Shown: piece after piece, positions 13,501 to 23,210 of the stretch | Position numbering within the stretch: the stretch's first letter is position 1 | Layout: each line of letters begins with the position of its first letter | DNA from: Patiria miniata | Lineage: Eukaryota > Echinodermata > Asteroidea > Valvatida > Asterinidae | Direction of reading: 5' to 3' | Assembly: GCF_015706575.1 (NCBI RefSeq) | Contig: NW_024037056.1 | Span: 14,087,176 to 14,151,175 of the forward strand | Length of the DNA: 64,000 nt | Made by a program: the position numbers and the translations under genes | Notes under the pieces: generated by a model | The model's database searches: none | What the model was told of the DNA's origin: nothing | What the model saw: only the letters and a program-made list of their open reading frames with translations

Positions 13501-16500
13501 TGTTTTGTTGAACCGTTCGTTTCTAATCGCTCTGTCGTTTATAGTACGGCTTGGACTGGGTCATTAGCGCGCGACGCGACGGGGCTCAACCGTTGTAGCG
13601 CGGCGCTGGCCCGCCTCCCCGCACGCTACGCTTCGCTCCGTGTAACGACATCCGCGGCATGCATTTTTAAAGACGCTGAATTCAATTTGGCTGCACTTTC
13701 GGCGTCATTAGCGCGTTAATTGTCCCCGTAATTAATTGGTCGGCTAGGCGCATCTCGCCACTGGGCAAATAAAAATGTTGTTTGACCTCATCAATGCTAT
13801 CTATTAATGTTTCAATATTGTAGTAGAGGTCTTAAAAAGTACATTTTGGTGCCAATAATAGCACGGCGGTTTGAAATCAGATACCGTAAAAATTTACTAA
13901 ATTATACAGAAGTCGAAAAAGAAAAACCACAATTTCTTTGAAGACACATTTGCGCCTAATACCTCAGTATCTCACATGCTTTTTTTTTACTTAATGCGCA
14001 TGCGTAGTATTAAAGCTGGCAACCATGGTAACAGTTCTGCTCAGCAAAGAACAGCATATTATTCAGCAATCACAGAACCAACAAAATTATTTCAAAAAAA
14101 GAACAAGAATGACAAGAACAACATGCAATTGAACAGATCGAAAGGAGGGTGTGACGGAGAATGACCTAAGTTTCTTTGCCTATTGTGATTGTTAAAAAAT
14201 ATTTATTTTAAGGAACTTCTTACGACAGATAGGTGATGGGGTTGTGCCTTTGATGATACAAGCATGGCATTTGGCACACAGTCAGAGTATGTCATGAGAA
14301 AGATATTTGGCTAAAGGGCCATCGCAGATTTGTCCTTTGAAAAAAAATATAGGTAGAATAACAAGCAATGGCAGCCATTTTGCATATTTTGAAAATGGCT
14401 TGTTATTTCACCTGTATCTTTTTTTCAAAGGACAAATCTGCGATGGCCCTATAGCCAAATATCTTTCTCATGACATACTCTGACTGTGTGCCAAATGCCA
14501 TGCTTGTATCATCAAAGGCACAATTCCCCAAACCATTTCCCTATCTGCCCCACCATGCGGGATGCAAGTACCTCACTAAAATACAACCCTACCGTTTGTA
14601 TAGGTCTGCCCAATACGTTAAGTTCATTACTACATCATTATTGGCATTGTACACGCTTGACTGCGCTCACTGTATCGTAAGCTACGAGAACACAACAAAA
14701 TAGCAGCTGTACCTAAAAACTACAATATTACTGTCGCTGACTCCTCCATAATCAGATCTCCTCGCCTGTGCATGTAGCTATTGTATCAGCTGACAATGTG
14801 GTATTCACTTGCTAATCTATTCTTAATTTTCCAACCATGTAATGACCTAACATTTGGGGCGCTTCGGTTTAAGAAGTGTTGTTTAGGTGAATGTACTTTC
14901 CAACCATGTAGCTTCGGGCAACGTCACCTGCGAATGTGACGTCATGCCTACCAGCAACTCGCAGGCCAAAGACACATTACTATCTTTCTCGTGTTATTTT
15001 GCTCTTGTTTAAAAAGCACATGTCAACATTTTTAAGCAACAATTTCAAGAGATTATTTATGCAATGCAGAATATAACAGTGTGCTGCATATCGGCATCAC
15101 GTGACAAAACATCCAATAGATCTAAGACCTAATTACGTAATGGCTTTGTTTACATATGCGCTTTCCTATGGGAGCGAAGTCGGGATGCCAGACGAAGTAG
15201 GGACCGTCTACCACATAGGAAAGCGCACATGTAAACAAAGCGTGACGTCATTAGGTCTCAGGCCTATTTTAACATGGTTTATGCAAAGGGAAGTTTGTAT
15301 ACTTTCAGTTAATAGCACTTTAACGAAAAAAATGTCAACTTTGTTCCAGAAAAGTGCAACTGCCTGCGTGCCTACCCACCCACCCCCATCACCACCACTG
15401 CCGACCAAGCGGGCACTCTTCACACATTTGAGCACAAAAGGGGTGAACATACACACTTAACGGTTCACTGCCGCTGAAAACGTCACTTAGTCCCAAAAAC
15501 TGACACATAGAAAATGTGCATAGTGCGTGACAACATAGATCACCAAAAATACATAATGCTATTTCAGTAACATGAGCAGATAGGATGGTTAAAATGTACA
15601 GCTGCTAGTGCTGCGTATAGTTAATGACATTTAACGACCTTTGTGGGTTTTTTTCCAAAAATTAAACCGCCACTTATTGGTTGCACATGCCCTGTCGTTT
15701 TAGCCACAAAAAAATCTATTGTCTGGGACGATTTCTGCCGCAGTTCATTTGTAATTGTCACTGGTTTAAGGCCTAGACAGATGTAAAACGACCACAAAAA
15801 AGACAAACTTCTAGAGATTAGCGATAACTTAGGGCTCCAACGAAACGAACGCTATAGTTGAGTTTTGTAATCAAACAAAATACCAGATTTTCACAAATAA
15901 CAAAAAAGGAATTCAACCGACCAAGAGCTCAAACCATATCAACCACAATGTTTTTCACGCTGTCCTTTTTCACGCAGTCCTTTTCACGCAGACCTTTTTT
16001 CGCGCAGACCTTTTTCACGCAGTCCTTTTTCACGCGGTTCTTTTTTTCACGCAGTCCTTTTTCACGCAGTCCTTTTTCACGCTGTCCTTTTTCACGCAGA
16101 CCTTTTTCACGCAGTCCTTTTTCACGCAGACCTTTTTCACGCGGTTCTTTTTTCACGCAGACCTTTTTCACGCAGTCCTTTTTCACGCAATCCTAAGTTA
16201 GTCGCCCAATCCATAGATTCCTATTTTGTAACCAGCAGACGTTTAAAAAAAAAATATGGAGTTTTCAGGCATTTAATAAAAATGAAGGTATCGATTATGA
16301 TAATGTTAAATCGTTTACTGCACTACCCCGGCAAATTGTGTTTATAATTTTGAGGAATAATACAGCAGTCAACAGGTGTAGCAGAGAGACCAAGTTTAAA
16401 CCCCCTCCGTTAGAAATTGCGCTCTAATATGATGACAATTTTTTTAAAATCGATTATGGCTGTCATCGCGGGGAGTGGAATTAAAATACGACAATGGTCT

Positions 16501-19500
16501 CCAACTTGCAATTATGCGGCTGATGTAAAAAGTACAAAATATTTTTTTTAAATATGAATCGCTGGTTAGGCGTGGGGTAGAATTAGAAACGGTATATTTT
16601 CAGCCGTGAGTCATTTTTCATCGAATGAAAACAATTATACAGAGAAAAAAACGAGGAAAGCTTGAGCGTGCATGGAGTTGGTTTTCTTTTTAATTTGCTA
16701 TAGCACAAACCTTTCTGGTTTGTAAATTTCTTGATTTCTGAAACATGGTACTTTTAAGGCGGATATTAGTTTGCATTGCTTAGTTGTTGGTTTTTGTGAA
16801 TTATTTATGTCTGGAATTTTTTTTAAGACAAACAACAGCACCGAGCAAGCACAAAAAAAGAAACTGACGGGAAATTATTATCTCGCCGTAGCTCCAGAGC
16901 TATTTGGTCTAGAATTTTTGTGGATTGTTGCATGTTGTTGTCCCACTATCCAGCATTTTATCCATGGAATATTTTTCTGGATAATCCCACTTCTTGATAC
17001 ATTTTGTGATCAACCTCAGCAAGCCGTGCGGCCCCGGCAAGAGCGCGACAACAGGATATTTGTGTACACCCAACAAAAACTAGCCAATAAATTAATTTAT
17101 ATCTCGCCGTAACTTCAAAACTATTTGGTCTATGAACTTGGAGATTGTTGCAAGTTGTTGCCCTACTATCCAGCTTTCTATCAATGTAAAGTATTGTTGG
17201 AAAATTTCACTTCTAAATACCTAAGCAACATTCTCTAACAGGCCTACACACTGGTTTTTTGCACATACAACAGAAACTGGCCAAAAAATGTATTTATATA
17301 TCGCCGTTACTTCAAAACTATTTGGTCTAGAAACTTGGGGATTGTTGCATGCTGTTGGCTAATATCCAACTTTCTATTCATGTATAGTATGAGTAGAAAA
17401 TTTTACTTTTATTAGATACATTTATAATCAACCTGAGCCGGCTCGGGCGGGAGCGCTAAACAGGCATATACACACAAACACACTGGATGGTTATACACAC
17501 AATAAAACCGCAGTGCTGTATTGCACGACAAATATTTTGGATGTGACAAACATGATGATTTTCTCAACGTAACAAGGAAAACGGGCACAAAATTTGTCAT
17601 CCCTTTGAGTCGCCACGATTGGCTTCAAACATGGGGCAGGCTTACCTTTTAAAACCGCGCTAACGCTCGAAGTGTCAACCCCAACAAATTGACAGGTTCT
17701 TAAGAAAGTATGCCTGCTGAACCGCGTCAATTTGCAAGTCAAGTGAAGTCGCAAGGGGAATTAGGGGTGTATTGGAAGCAGGTACGAACGACCCACAAGT
17801 ACATTATGATATTACCCTCGTCACAACCAGACAAATCAAGGACTTAATGCAAAGGAAGAGTCGATTTACTAATCAAAAGGCTCAAGCTTAAAACAAAGAC
17901 ACCGCGTATACATCAGTCTAATTATATCACATCGTTAAGTCAGCGTGTCGGAGCGAGTCACGTCGGCCGGCCCAAGGGAGATTTGGACGGTATATCGTGT
18001 TTCGAGCGGCGCGCTCGTAACTCGGAGATATCGGTGTCGTATCGCGGACTTGTTACGCTCGTTGAGCCGTTAACGGGTTTTTTTAAAGTGATTAGCTTTG
18101 TTTAGTGTCTCTCATAAAATAGGCAGGGTGATTTGAGCTTGATTGATAACGCAGTGAATGAACTGACATGTTTTAAAAAACACCGCATTATGACTAGGAA
18201 AGACAAGTTTCGTAATTTGAGTCAAATGGGTTAAATTATTTATTCAATTTTCTGATAGCTTTTGAATGTCTTTGTCTGAGATACTCTGCTTTTATTCACG
18301 CCGCACCACTACTCCCGTATACCAGACTGTTGAGGGATATTTATCATTATAGGCACCATTACATTGTATTTGCAGACGTATATCGCTTGGGAAAGTTGCC
18401 GACTACCTCACCGTTTTGTGTGATATAACGTCACCATTTTGTGTTAACGTCACCATTTTGTGTGGGGACGTCACCATTTTGTGTGATTTTGCCCACCATT
18501 TTGTGTGGTGACGGCACCATTTTGTGTGATTATGCCCACCATTTTGTGTGGTGACGGCACCATTTTGTGTGATTATGTCCACCATTTTGTGTGGTGACGG
18601 CACCATTTTGTGTGATTATGCCCACCATTTTGTGTGGTGACGGCACCATTTTGTGTGATTATGCCCACCATTTTGTGTGGTGACGGCACCTTTTGGGACG
18701 TCACCATTTTGAGTCGCTACGTCACAATTTTGTGTGCTTTAGTCACAATTTTTGGCGATTATTTGGTATTTTGTGCGGTATAAGATATTAAATTGTGCGA
18801 TGCAGATGTTGGCGTTGTGAGACCTCAAAAACCAGTTACATCGTCGGTAACATAATGCCAAATCGCATACGTCTTTCCTATTCGCTTTAATTCTATACAA
18901 AATGGTCCAAGTTCATGTGTCACCGCGGTGAGATGTGTCGGTGCCGCGGTGGTGGTATAGCGCATGGCGTTAAGGTTAGTGATTCAGTTGTGTGGTTTTG
19001 ATCTTGTCATAAGAGTTTACCAAGTCCCAAACACTAAAAAGGCAAGGACGGAGACAGTGGTACCCCCCCCCCCCGAACCCATTTGATGTGCAGACTTACG
19101 GACCAAACAAAAACCCAATTGCGCTCACAGACTACTCAATCATTAAACAGACATAAAATGTCACAGCTGCGTTCAAACATTTAACATTTGACAATATCTT
19201 TTGCCCAGGGCAATGCAGGAAATATTATAAACATACGTAGGAAAAAAAATAACAATTGGTAAAAAATGACTTCTGTTTGAAAGCCGGGATAGACTCTTTC
19301 ACGATCGATGCGATGGCTCCGTATCTAATCCGACTCGTTCCGCAACGACTACCACGCTTTCAATGCTTAGTTCCGTGTTCAGAGTCACAATGGTACCATC
19401 ACACACGTATTTACATATCTTGTTCACTAAATCCACAGTAATAGGTATGCAATCTAAAAAAAAATCCCAGAAAAAAAAGTTCAGTTAATTATTTTTTTTT

Positions 19501-22465
19501 ATAAGTATTTCTTCATGTTCTCTCTTATTTGAAAACGTGTGTGTTCTTAGTGGATTTGCGGGGGATTATCAGTTAGTTTGTGTCGTGTTTGAACCATTAT
19601 TTATTTTAGTTTTCAAAAATGCTGATTGAAATACAAGCCGCGTAGAAAACTAAATTTCGGCATAAACGAACGCATGGTCACTTTTATTGCTCTCCTCCGT
19701 ACTATTTACGACTTGACAGTTTCAGGTTACGAAATAATGAGGAAAAAAAATATAAGACTACAATAATATTTTATATCCAATCAATTTTTTTCCCAATCAA
19801 AATTGCATTACCAACAGGTACCATTACCACGTATACAACTCGCAATGCCTAATTTATAGACGTATTTTATACCTATATACACGCCTCCTTTCAGTTATTG
19901 GTCTTTACATCAGGCGTTAAGAACATGAATTGAGATGAAGGCAATAAATCATGATGGTGTTATGAGAGTCTTGAATTCGCGTCCGGCTGCAGGGGCTATA
20001 GTGCTGCCTGAAGAAGAAAAAACACAAAGATCGCGTAAATTCTCGGATTGAAATGGCTGAATTTGGCAGGTGAAGACGAAAACGTTGGCCCGAATTGCGG
20101 TAATCATTTAGTCCAAGGATCAGACATTAGTGCAGATAATGTCCTAACATGCAAATTTTATGCGACCTTAGACTTTAGAAACTGTGACGTCATTTTCGAT
20201 CAGAAATGTGGACTAACTGTTGATTGGTCAATTTGGATGCTATGTTTTTTGTAATACAAGGGTAATACCGAATACCCGATGTATAGAAGGCGATCGCTGA
20301 ATGGTCAGAATCTCGAGGTCAAGACGCATTCTTGTTTTGCATAATTAATCTAATAGATATTCCATAGACTTTGGTAAATCATGCAAACTGGGAAAATTGA
20401 ACGGTTTAGTTGGCAGGGATGGCTGAGAACAAATCATTTAAGTCTTTGGTTTGACGATCGATTTCGTCATTTTGACTGATTGATAAAAAAAATAAGGATT
20501 TGAATAGCAGACTAGGAGGAGTCAATGTAAAAGTGAGAGGAGCTTTTGTCTTGTGTTTAGGCGGACCCAGGGTTGCAAAATGGGCGGTTCTAAGATGTTT
20601 AAGTAGGCGGATCTAGCTAGAGAGTGGGCAGGTCCATCGTGTTAAATGGGCGGTCCAGAGTGTTTAGTGGGCGGATCCAGAATGGTAGGCGAAGCCACAG
20701 TGTAAGTTCAATGGATCCCGGATCGTGCTATTAAACCGGGCTGGGAGCCTTATGGTAATAAAGTGGGCGGAGCAAATTTAAAGTAGGCGGCTTCAGTAAT
20801 GGGAGGAGCCAGGGCTGATGGATTCTACGGTTCTACCGATAATTTGAATTACGGTACGAAACTGAACAGAACGATACATGAACCAATAGGCGTCTATGAA
20901 GGGGCGGGGCCACGTCCTTGAGATGAGAGGTTTTCAAACCTCGGTCTTGTGATGTCAGATCTAGCTTCAGGCTGTAATAATTAAGTTGGAGTTGAAGCCA
21001 AATAGTAGTAGAGGAAATAATTATTTGGGGAAATTGTGCCTTTAAATATATATTTGGGGATTTGGGGATTCAAAATGGCTGCCATTGCTTGTTCAAGATC
21101 TACCTATATTTTTTGTCAAAGGACAAAATCTGCAATGGTCCTATAGCCTAATATCTCTCTCATGACATACTTTAACTGTGTGCTAAATTCCATGCTTGTG
21201 TCATCAAAGGCACCATCCCATCACCTATCTGCCGAACTAAAACTGGAGACGATGCCGTGGTTTGTTCGGGTTTTTTTGAAATTAGGACAACACCACACGG
21301 TCGAGGCCCTCGAGTGAATAAGCCCGGGAAAGAAGGGGGAAGCGCGTTCATTGGAACGCGTCGCGCGTCGAACCCACGCGAGGGCGCGTGTGGCACACAC
21401 GCGAGAGTCGAGCGATGCTGTAACATTGAAGTGGCTTTTATTCAATGTTTCGCCGGCTTTCCAAAAAGGTTAAAATTACCATTTTAACTTGCGCAATGAG
21501 CCGTGTTCAGCTAACAATTGCTGGTCTCGTGGCTGCTGACATTTGTAAACCACATGTTGCGAAAGGACACGGATCCGACTCCCGGATATTAGTTAAACGA
21601 ATCAAATTTAGCCTGTTTAAATACATTTTTTTTCCGGGGGGTGAGGAGCGAGGATATGGGGGTGGTGTTGTTCTTACTTGTAAGATCTACACCTCTGCTA
21701 TTAGTATTATAAAGAATTTCCTGGCAAAATTTTCATTCTCTATCCCTTGATAAAAAAAATCGATGAAAATAGCTAGAGGCCCTAATCGGAAAAAGGGGAA
21801 ATCCTTAATTTCTCATTACCATTTGCGTAAGTAAGATAACATTATGCCAGTTTTGTTGATTTCTCAAATATCAGAGTCCTGATTTCTTGTAAGAACGCAA
21901 AATAAATACCATAATAGTTCGCCACTAAGGCCACAAAAGGACAGTTTGTGCGTAACAATGCAACTTCCGAAAAATAATAAATATCAATTGTTAGTATTAG
22001 TAGCAATTTCTCTGTGTAGGCCTACATTAAGAAAAAGATCGACAGCAATTTAAAGAATGATGGTTCGAAGTACTGAAAAATGCAGACCCCTTTTTATATA
22101 GTAGGCCTGTAATATTGGAAACTGACAATAATGTAATAATCACTTAAATAGAGTAGGGAAAATATTTTTTTTTCAAAAATCATATCAAATGCAGAAAGCC
22201 TGCCGACTTTTCAAACAAAACAAAATATTATGAGAGAAAATAATATTTTGCTAAAAACGTGTACCTAAAAAAAAAAATTATCGTAATTAAAACCAACAAC
22301 TGCTTTTGATATGCCATAGGCAGATGGAGATGTTTTGGCGATAAAAACCCCGCAACTGCACTGTTGTCTTTGACGATTTAAAATAAGGATATTGGTTGAA
22401 TTTATGAAGGAAGTACTCTATAAAACATACCTTGATACAGGTAGAGGTACGGGGACAGCAGACAT
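1453..22465 (-). CDS. PRDM14: PRDM14, PR/SET-domain zinc-finger regulator (5' part; zinc fingers outside window)
   Basis: Transcriptional regulator of the PRDM family. In vertebrates PRDM14 acts in pluripotent and primordial germ cells with a CBFA2T co-repressor. Six coding exons on the minus strand join in phase: 22431-22465, 11206-11735, 7134-7298, 6494-6654, 3796-3957 and 1453-1567, giving about 389 residues before the window ends. Family marks in order are a Pro/His-rich N-terminus; FTAADLDSVLYGY followed by CALSGL, matching the vertebrate PRDM14 segment FTEEDLHFVLYG...AISGL; and a PR/SET domain with GARFGPFTGRIIHPSE, NWLCFVNCARHAKEQNLVA and GTELLVWYGDSYRQFMGIP. The order and wording fit PRDM14 better than PRDM1, 6, 9 or 12. 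The last exon ends in phase 1, so the C2H2 finger exons should follow to the left, and none is recognisable in 1-1452. All junctions are GT-AG. The 11-codon first exon is the least certain part. Confidence 0.9.
1568..3795 (-). other. PRDM14 intron 5
   Basis: AT-rich intron with no coding signal. Its right third holds a decamer minisatellite array (3180-3680). A small hairpin lies at 1761-1794 (arms tttccaacg/cgttggaaa). Confidence 0.7.
3180..3680. repeat. Decamer minisatellite array 1 (RACTTGTGAR type)
   Basis: About 50 diverged copies of a 10-bp unit near gaggacttgt / gaagacttgt, with ttaggatttg variants, in PRDM14 intron 5. Its minus-strand open frame (SPHKSSQV-like) is a translation of the repeat. 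Confidence 0.9.
3796..3957 (-). CDS. PRDM14: PRDM14 exon 5: central PR/SET domain
   Basis: Exactly 54 codons, phase 0 at both ends, between ttgttcag|att and cagg|gtaagg. It encodes HFVDGRNGASNWLCF, VNCARHAKEQNLVA and IYYEACKDIPR. The WxxxVNCAR..EQNLVA block is the hallmark of PRDM PR domains. PRDM PR domains generally lack the SET catalytic NHSC motif, and it is absent here too, so intrinsic methyltransferase activity cannot be assumed. Confidence 0.93.
3958..6493 (-). other. PRDM14 intron 4
   Basis: No gene seen. It contains a 10-bp-arm hairpin at 5836-5858 (actgacagct, loop gag, agctgtcagt) and short GC-box-like repeats (gggcggggctt and variants) at 6350-6475. Confidence 0.6.
6494..6654 (-). 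CDS. PRDM14: PRDM14 exon 4: N-terminal half of the PR/SET domain
   Basis: Acceptor cttttcag|gt and donor gggag|gtgagt bound it. The translation contains YSVFCHTHVIAKGARF, then GPFTGRIIHPSEIKSN, and ends FMWE, the first half of the PR/SET fold. It closes in phase 0 and is followed in the spliced product by IFHEGKLSHFVDG from exon 5, reproducing the family order MWEIFEDG..HFIDG. Confidence 0.93.
6855..7040 (+). repeat. tRNA-derived SINE, copy 1
   Basis: A tRNA-like head with A-box-like tggtcgaatggt and a perfect B box (gggttcgagtccc) lies at about 6868-6941. The anticodon-like loop reads actagaa, closed by ctgc/gcag. A 5' lead (cgaaccagcc...gatcccgcaagctc) and a tail with cactgagtatagtg are both shared with the inverted copy at 56.2 kb, which shows an element rather than a tRNA gene. 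It lies in PRDM14 intron 3. Confidence 0.8.
7134..7298 (-). CDS. PRDM14: PRDM14 exon 3: Ser/Glu/Arg-rich linker
   Basis: The exon is bounded by the acceptor ttttcag|at and the donor gaaG|gtaaga, phase 1 to phase 1. It encodes a charged, probably disordered linker (DRGSRTPFCSLAPSC, then DEEAKSNEGETSPERA) ending TVNLPE, which joins to GISITQ in the next exon. Vertebrate PRDM14 has a comparable short linker ending LQLPEG before the PR domain, so the junction is well supported. Confidence 0.85.
7299..11205 (-). other. PRDM14 intron 2
   Basis: No exon recognised. It holds an imperfect fold-back at about 9010-9136 (arms around caaatttgctcag and its complement) and a CG-rich patch at 10600-10760 rich in ccg/cgg words. 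Confidence 0.6.
11206..11735 (-). CDS. PRDM14: PRDM14 exon 2: Pro/His-rich N-terminal region and FTAADLDSVLYGY motif
   Basis: The reading frame is open for the whole interval between an acceptor (tatttag|g) and a donor (ataG|gtaaga). The first two thirds are low-complexity Pro, His and Thr (PHLHPAV, HHPFHPHHPY, TTTPTTTTTLTL). The C-terminal part carries FTAADLDSVLYGY and CALSGL, the conserved pre-SET block of PRDM14, which identifies the gene. It ends in phase 1. Confidence 0.9.
13545..13770. promoter_or_regulatory. CpG-rich block with homeodomain-type sites in PRDM14 intron 1
   Basis: An isolated island in AT-rich intron sequence: cattagcgcgcgacgcgac on the left and cattagcgcgttaattg followed by gtaattaattggtc on the right. 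It has two cattagcgcg words and two TAAT-containing motifs within about 40 bp. A candidate enhancer by composition and site content only. Confidence 0.3.
14226..14548. mobile_element. Fold-back (MITE-like) element, about 323 bp
   Basis: Two arms of roughly 160 bp are near-perfect reverse complements (for example gataggtgatgggg... against ...ccctatctg), meeting at about 14390. The shared words include catgacatactctgact and tgatgatacaagcatgg. A diverged half copy lies at 21071-21240. No coding capacity. Superfamily unknown, because I cannot define target duplications. Confidence 0.75.
15122..15261. mobile_element. Short inverted-repeat element, about 140 bp
   Basis: Inverted arms of about 50 bp (agacctaat.acgt, gctttgtttacat.tgcgc, tttcctat) at 15122-15172 and 15211-15261 flank a 38-bp centre. 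It looks like a small non-autonomous DNA transposon. The family is not identified. Confidence 0.65.
15950..16195. repeat. 15-bp tandem repeat (cacgcagtccttttt)
   Basis: About 16 copies of a 15-bp unit with agtcc/agacc/ggttc variants. It produces open frames on both strands (FFTQSFF and REKGLREKG), which are artefacts of a period divisible by three. Confidence 0.9.
16870..17430. repeat. Three tandem copies of a roughly 210-bp unit
   Basis: The block atctcgccgta.ct.ca.a.ctatttggtctag...ggattgttgca.g.tgttg...atccagc.tt.tat occurs at about 16878, 17100 and 17298, followed each time by an aaaatttcac-type segment and, in the first and third copies, by cctgagc/cctcagc plus a GC-rich word. The copies are diverged, so the array is old. 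No coding function seen. Confidence 0.75.
18410..18740. repeat. Minisatellite with ACCATTTTGTGTG core
   Basis: The core caccattttgtgtg recurs about 14 times, alternately followed by gtgacgg and gattatgcc, giving a composite unit of about 42 bp. It lies in PRDM14 intron 1. Confidence 0.85.
20550..20900. repeat. Dispersed gtgggcgg words
   Basis: Short motifs of the type gtgggcggatccag / gggcggtccagagtgttta recur irregularly, and look like a decayed minisatellite. Similar GC-box-like words occur at 6350-6475 and as a regular array at 36345-36550. Confidence 0.5.
21071..21240. mobile_element. Half copy of the 14.2-kb fold-back element
   Basis: Matches one arm of the 14226-14548 element: ggctgccattgcttgtt, gtcaaaggacaaa.tctgc, catgacatact, catgcttgtgtcatcaaagg and a terminal cctatctgcc. 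It is diverged by several percent and lacks the second arm. It is followed by a CG-rich segment (21290-21420) with no recognised gene. Confidence 0.75.
22431..22465 (-). CDS. PRDM14: PRDM14 coding exon 1 (11 codons plus 2 nt)
   Basis: A minus-strand ATG opens MSAVPVPLPVS and the exon ends in a strong donor (caag|gtatgt). It leaves two bases (AG) that are completed by the first base of exon 2 to give Arg, followed by YPVWQP. The phase match and the strong donor support it. The codons are too few for homology, and an alternative first exon elsewhere in the 10.7-kb intron cannot be excluded. The 5'UTR should continue to the right, into the CpG-rich tract at 22.74-23.2 kb. Confidence 0.6.
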
Positions 22466-22739
22466 CTTTTTTTGCCGGAGTTCAGCGCCAAAGAACTTCG
22501 CCAAAGAAATCCAATGTTCCCTCGAAACAATTTGGAGTGCCTTTCGTCGCTAGAGTCCTCTTCAAATTGCCGTGTTGTTCTCCTTTTTTTGCAAACTCTC
22601 CACCGGTTTTGACAAAGTATCCTATCAGTTATTGTATTTATGTTCGGGACCGTGGTGGCAAAAAAACACTGGCTTTAAAAAAAATAACACCCTTGTACAT
22701 GTATACTATCGGTTGAAAGCTACACGCAACAGGTGATTA

Positions 22740-23210
22740 AAGCTTGCGATCAGCATACCAGCTCCGCCCCTTGGAAAGTTCAGCGTCATTCGGTTGGCTG
22801 CAGTGAGAGTGGAAATGCCAGGACGGTCGTGATTGGTTGGAAATTGTGTTTACGTCACGTCACGCGCGCGCGTCGCGGCCGCTGGCACAGTACAAGCAGA
22901 CGACAGTTCCACGTTTTGCAACATCGGAGGATTATTTTTTAAAGTGCGTGCGAGCCCATGAAAGGCGGTACGACATCACACACGTACTGAGTGAGTTGTT
23001 CAAATTTACTCCGAAAACACTCCGCAGGATGAGGTTCAAGAGACAGAGAAGACATTCGTTTGATTCCAGCACGGAGCCGATGGTGACCGACTGCTGGCAA
23101 CTCGGTCAACTTTCACGCAACATAATAGCCCGGTTGATCTGTTGTTGTCCGCCATTGTCCGCTATTGTCCGCGGCCTCTCGAAACGGATTTGTCGGAGAT
23201 TACCATTTTA
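22740..23210 (-). promoter_or_regulatory. CpG-rich putative PRDM14 promoter region
   Basis: A GC/CpG-rich island directly upstream (minus-strand sense) of the PRDM14 first coding exon. It has an inverted CCAAT box (gattggttgg, 22831-22840), CRE-like tacgtcacgtcacg (22851-22864), a GCGC-rich run with a NotI-type gcggccgc word, and three cattgtcc/tattgtccgc words (about 23150-23170) resembling SOX sites. The promoter role is inferred from position and composition. The open plus-strand frame across it resembles no protein I know. Confidence 0.45.

Larger units (their letters stand above)
11736..22430 (-). other. PRDM14 intron 1 (10.7 kb)
   Basis: A large first intron, listed separately for its repeats: a CpG/homeobox-site-rich block (13545-13770), fold-back elements (14226-14548, 15122-15261, half copy at 21071-21240), a 15-bp array (15950-16195), a 210-bp repeat (16870-17430), a CpG-rich patch (17940-18080), an ACCATTTTGTGTG array (18410-18740) and dispersed gtgggcgg words (20550-20900). 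No exon was recognised on either strand. Confidence 0.6.

Noticed and set aside
15858-16196. Frames rich in FFTQSFF (plus) and REKGLREKG (minus)
   Set aside because: Both strands of a 15-bp tandem repeat whose period is a multiple of three; not a gene.
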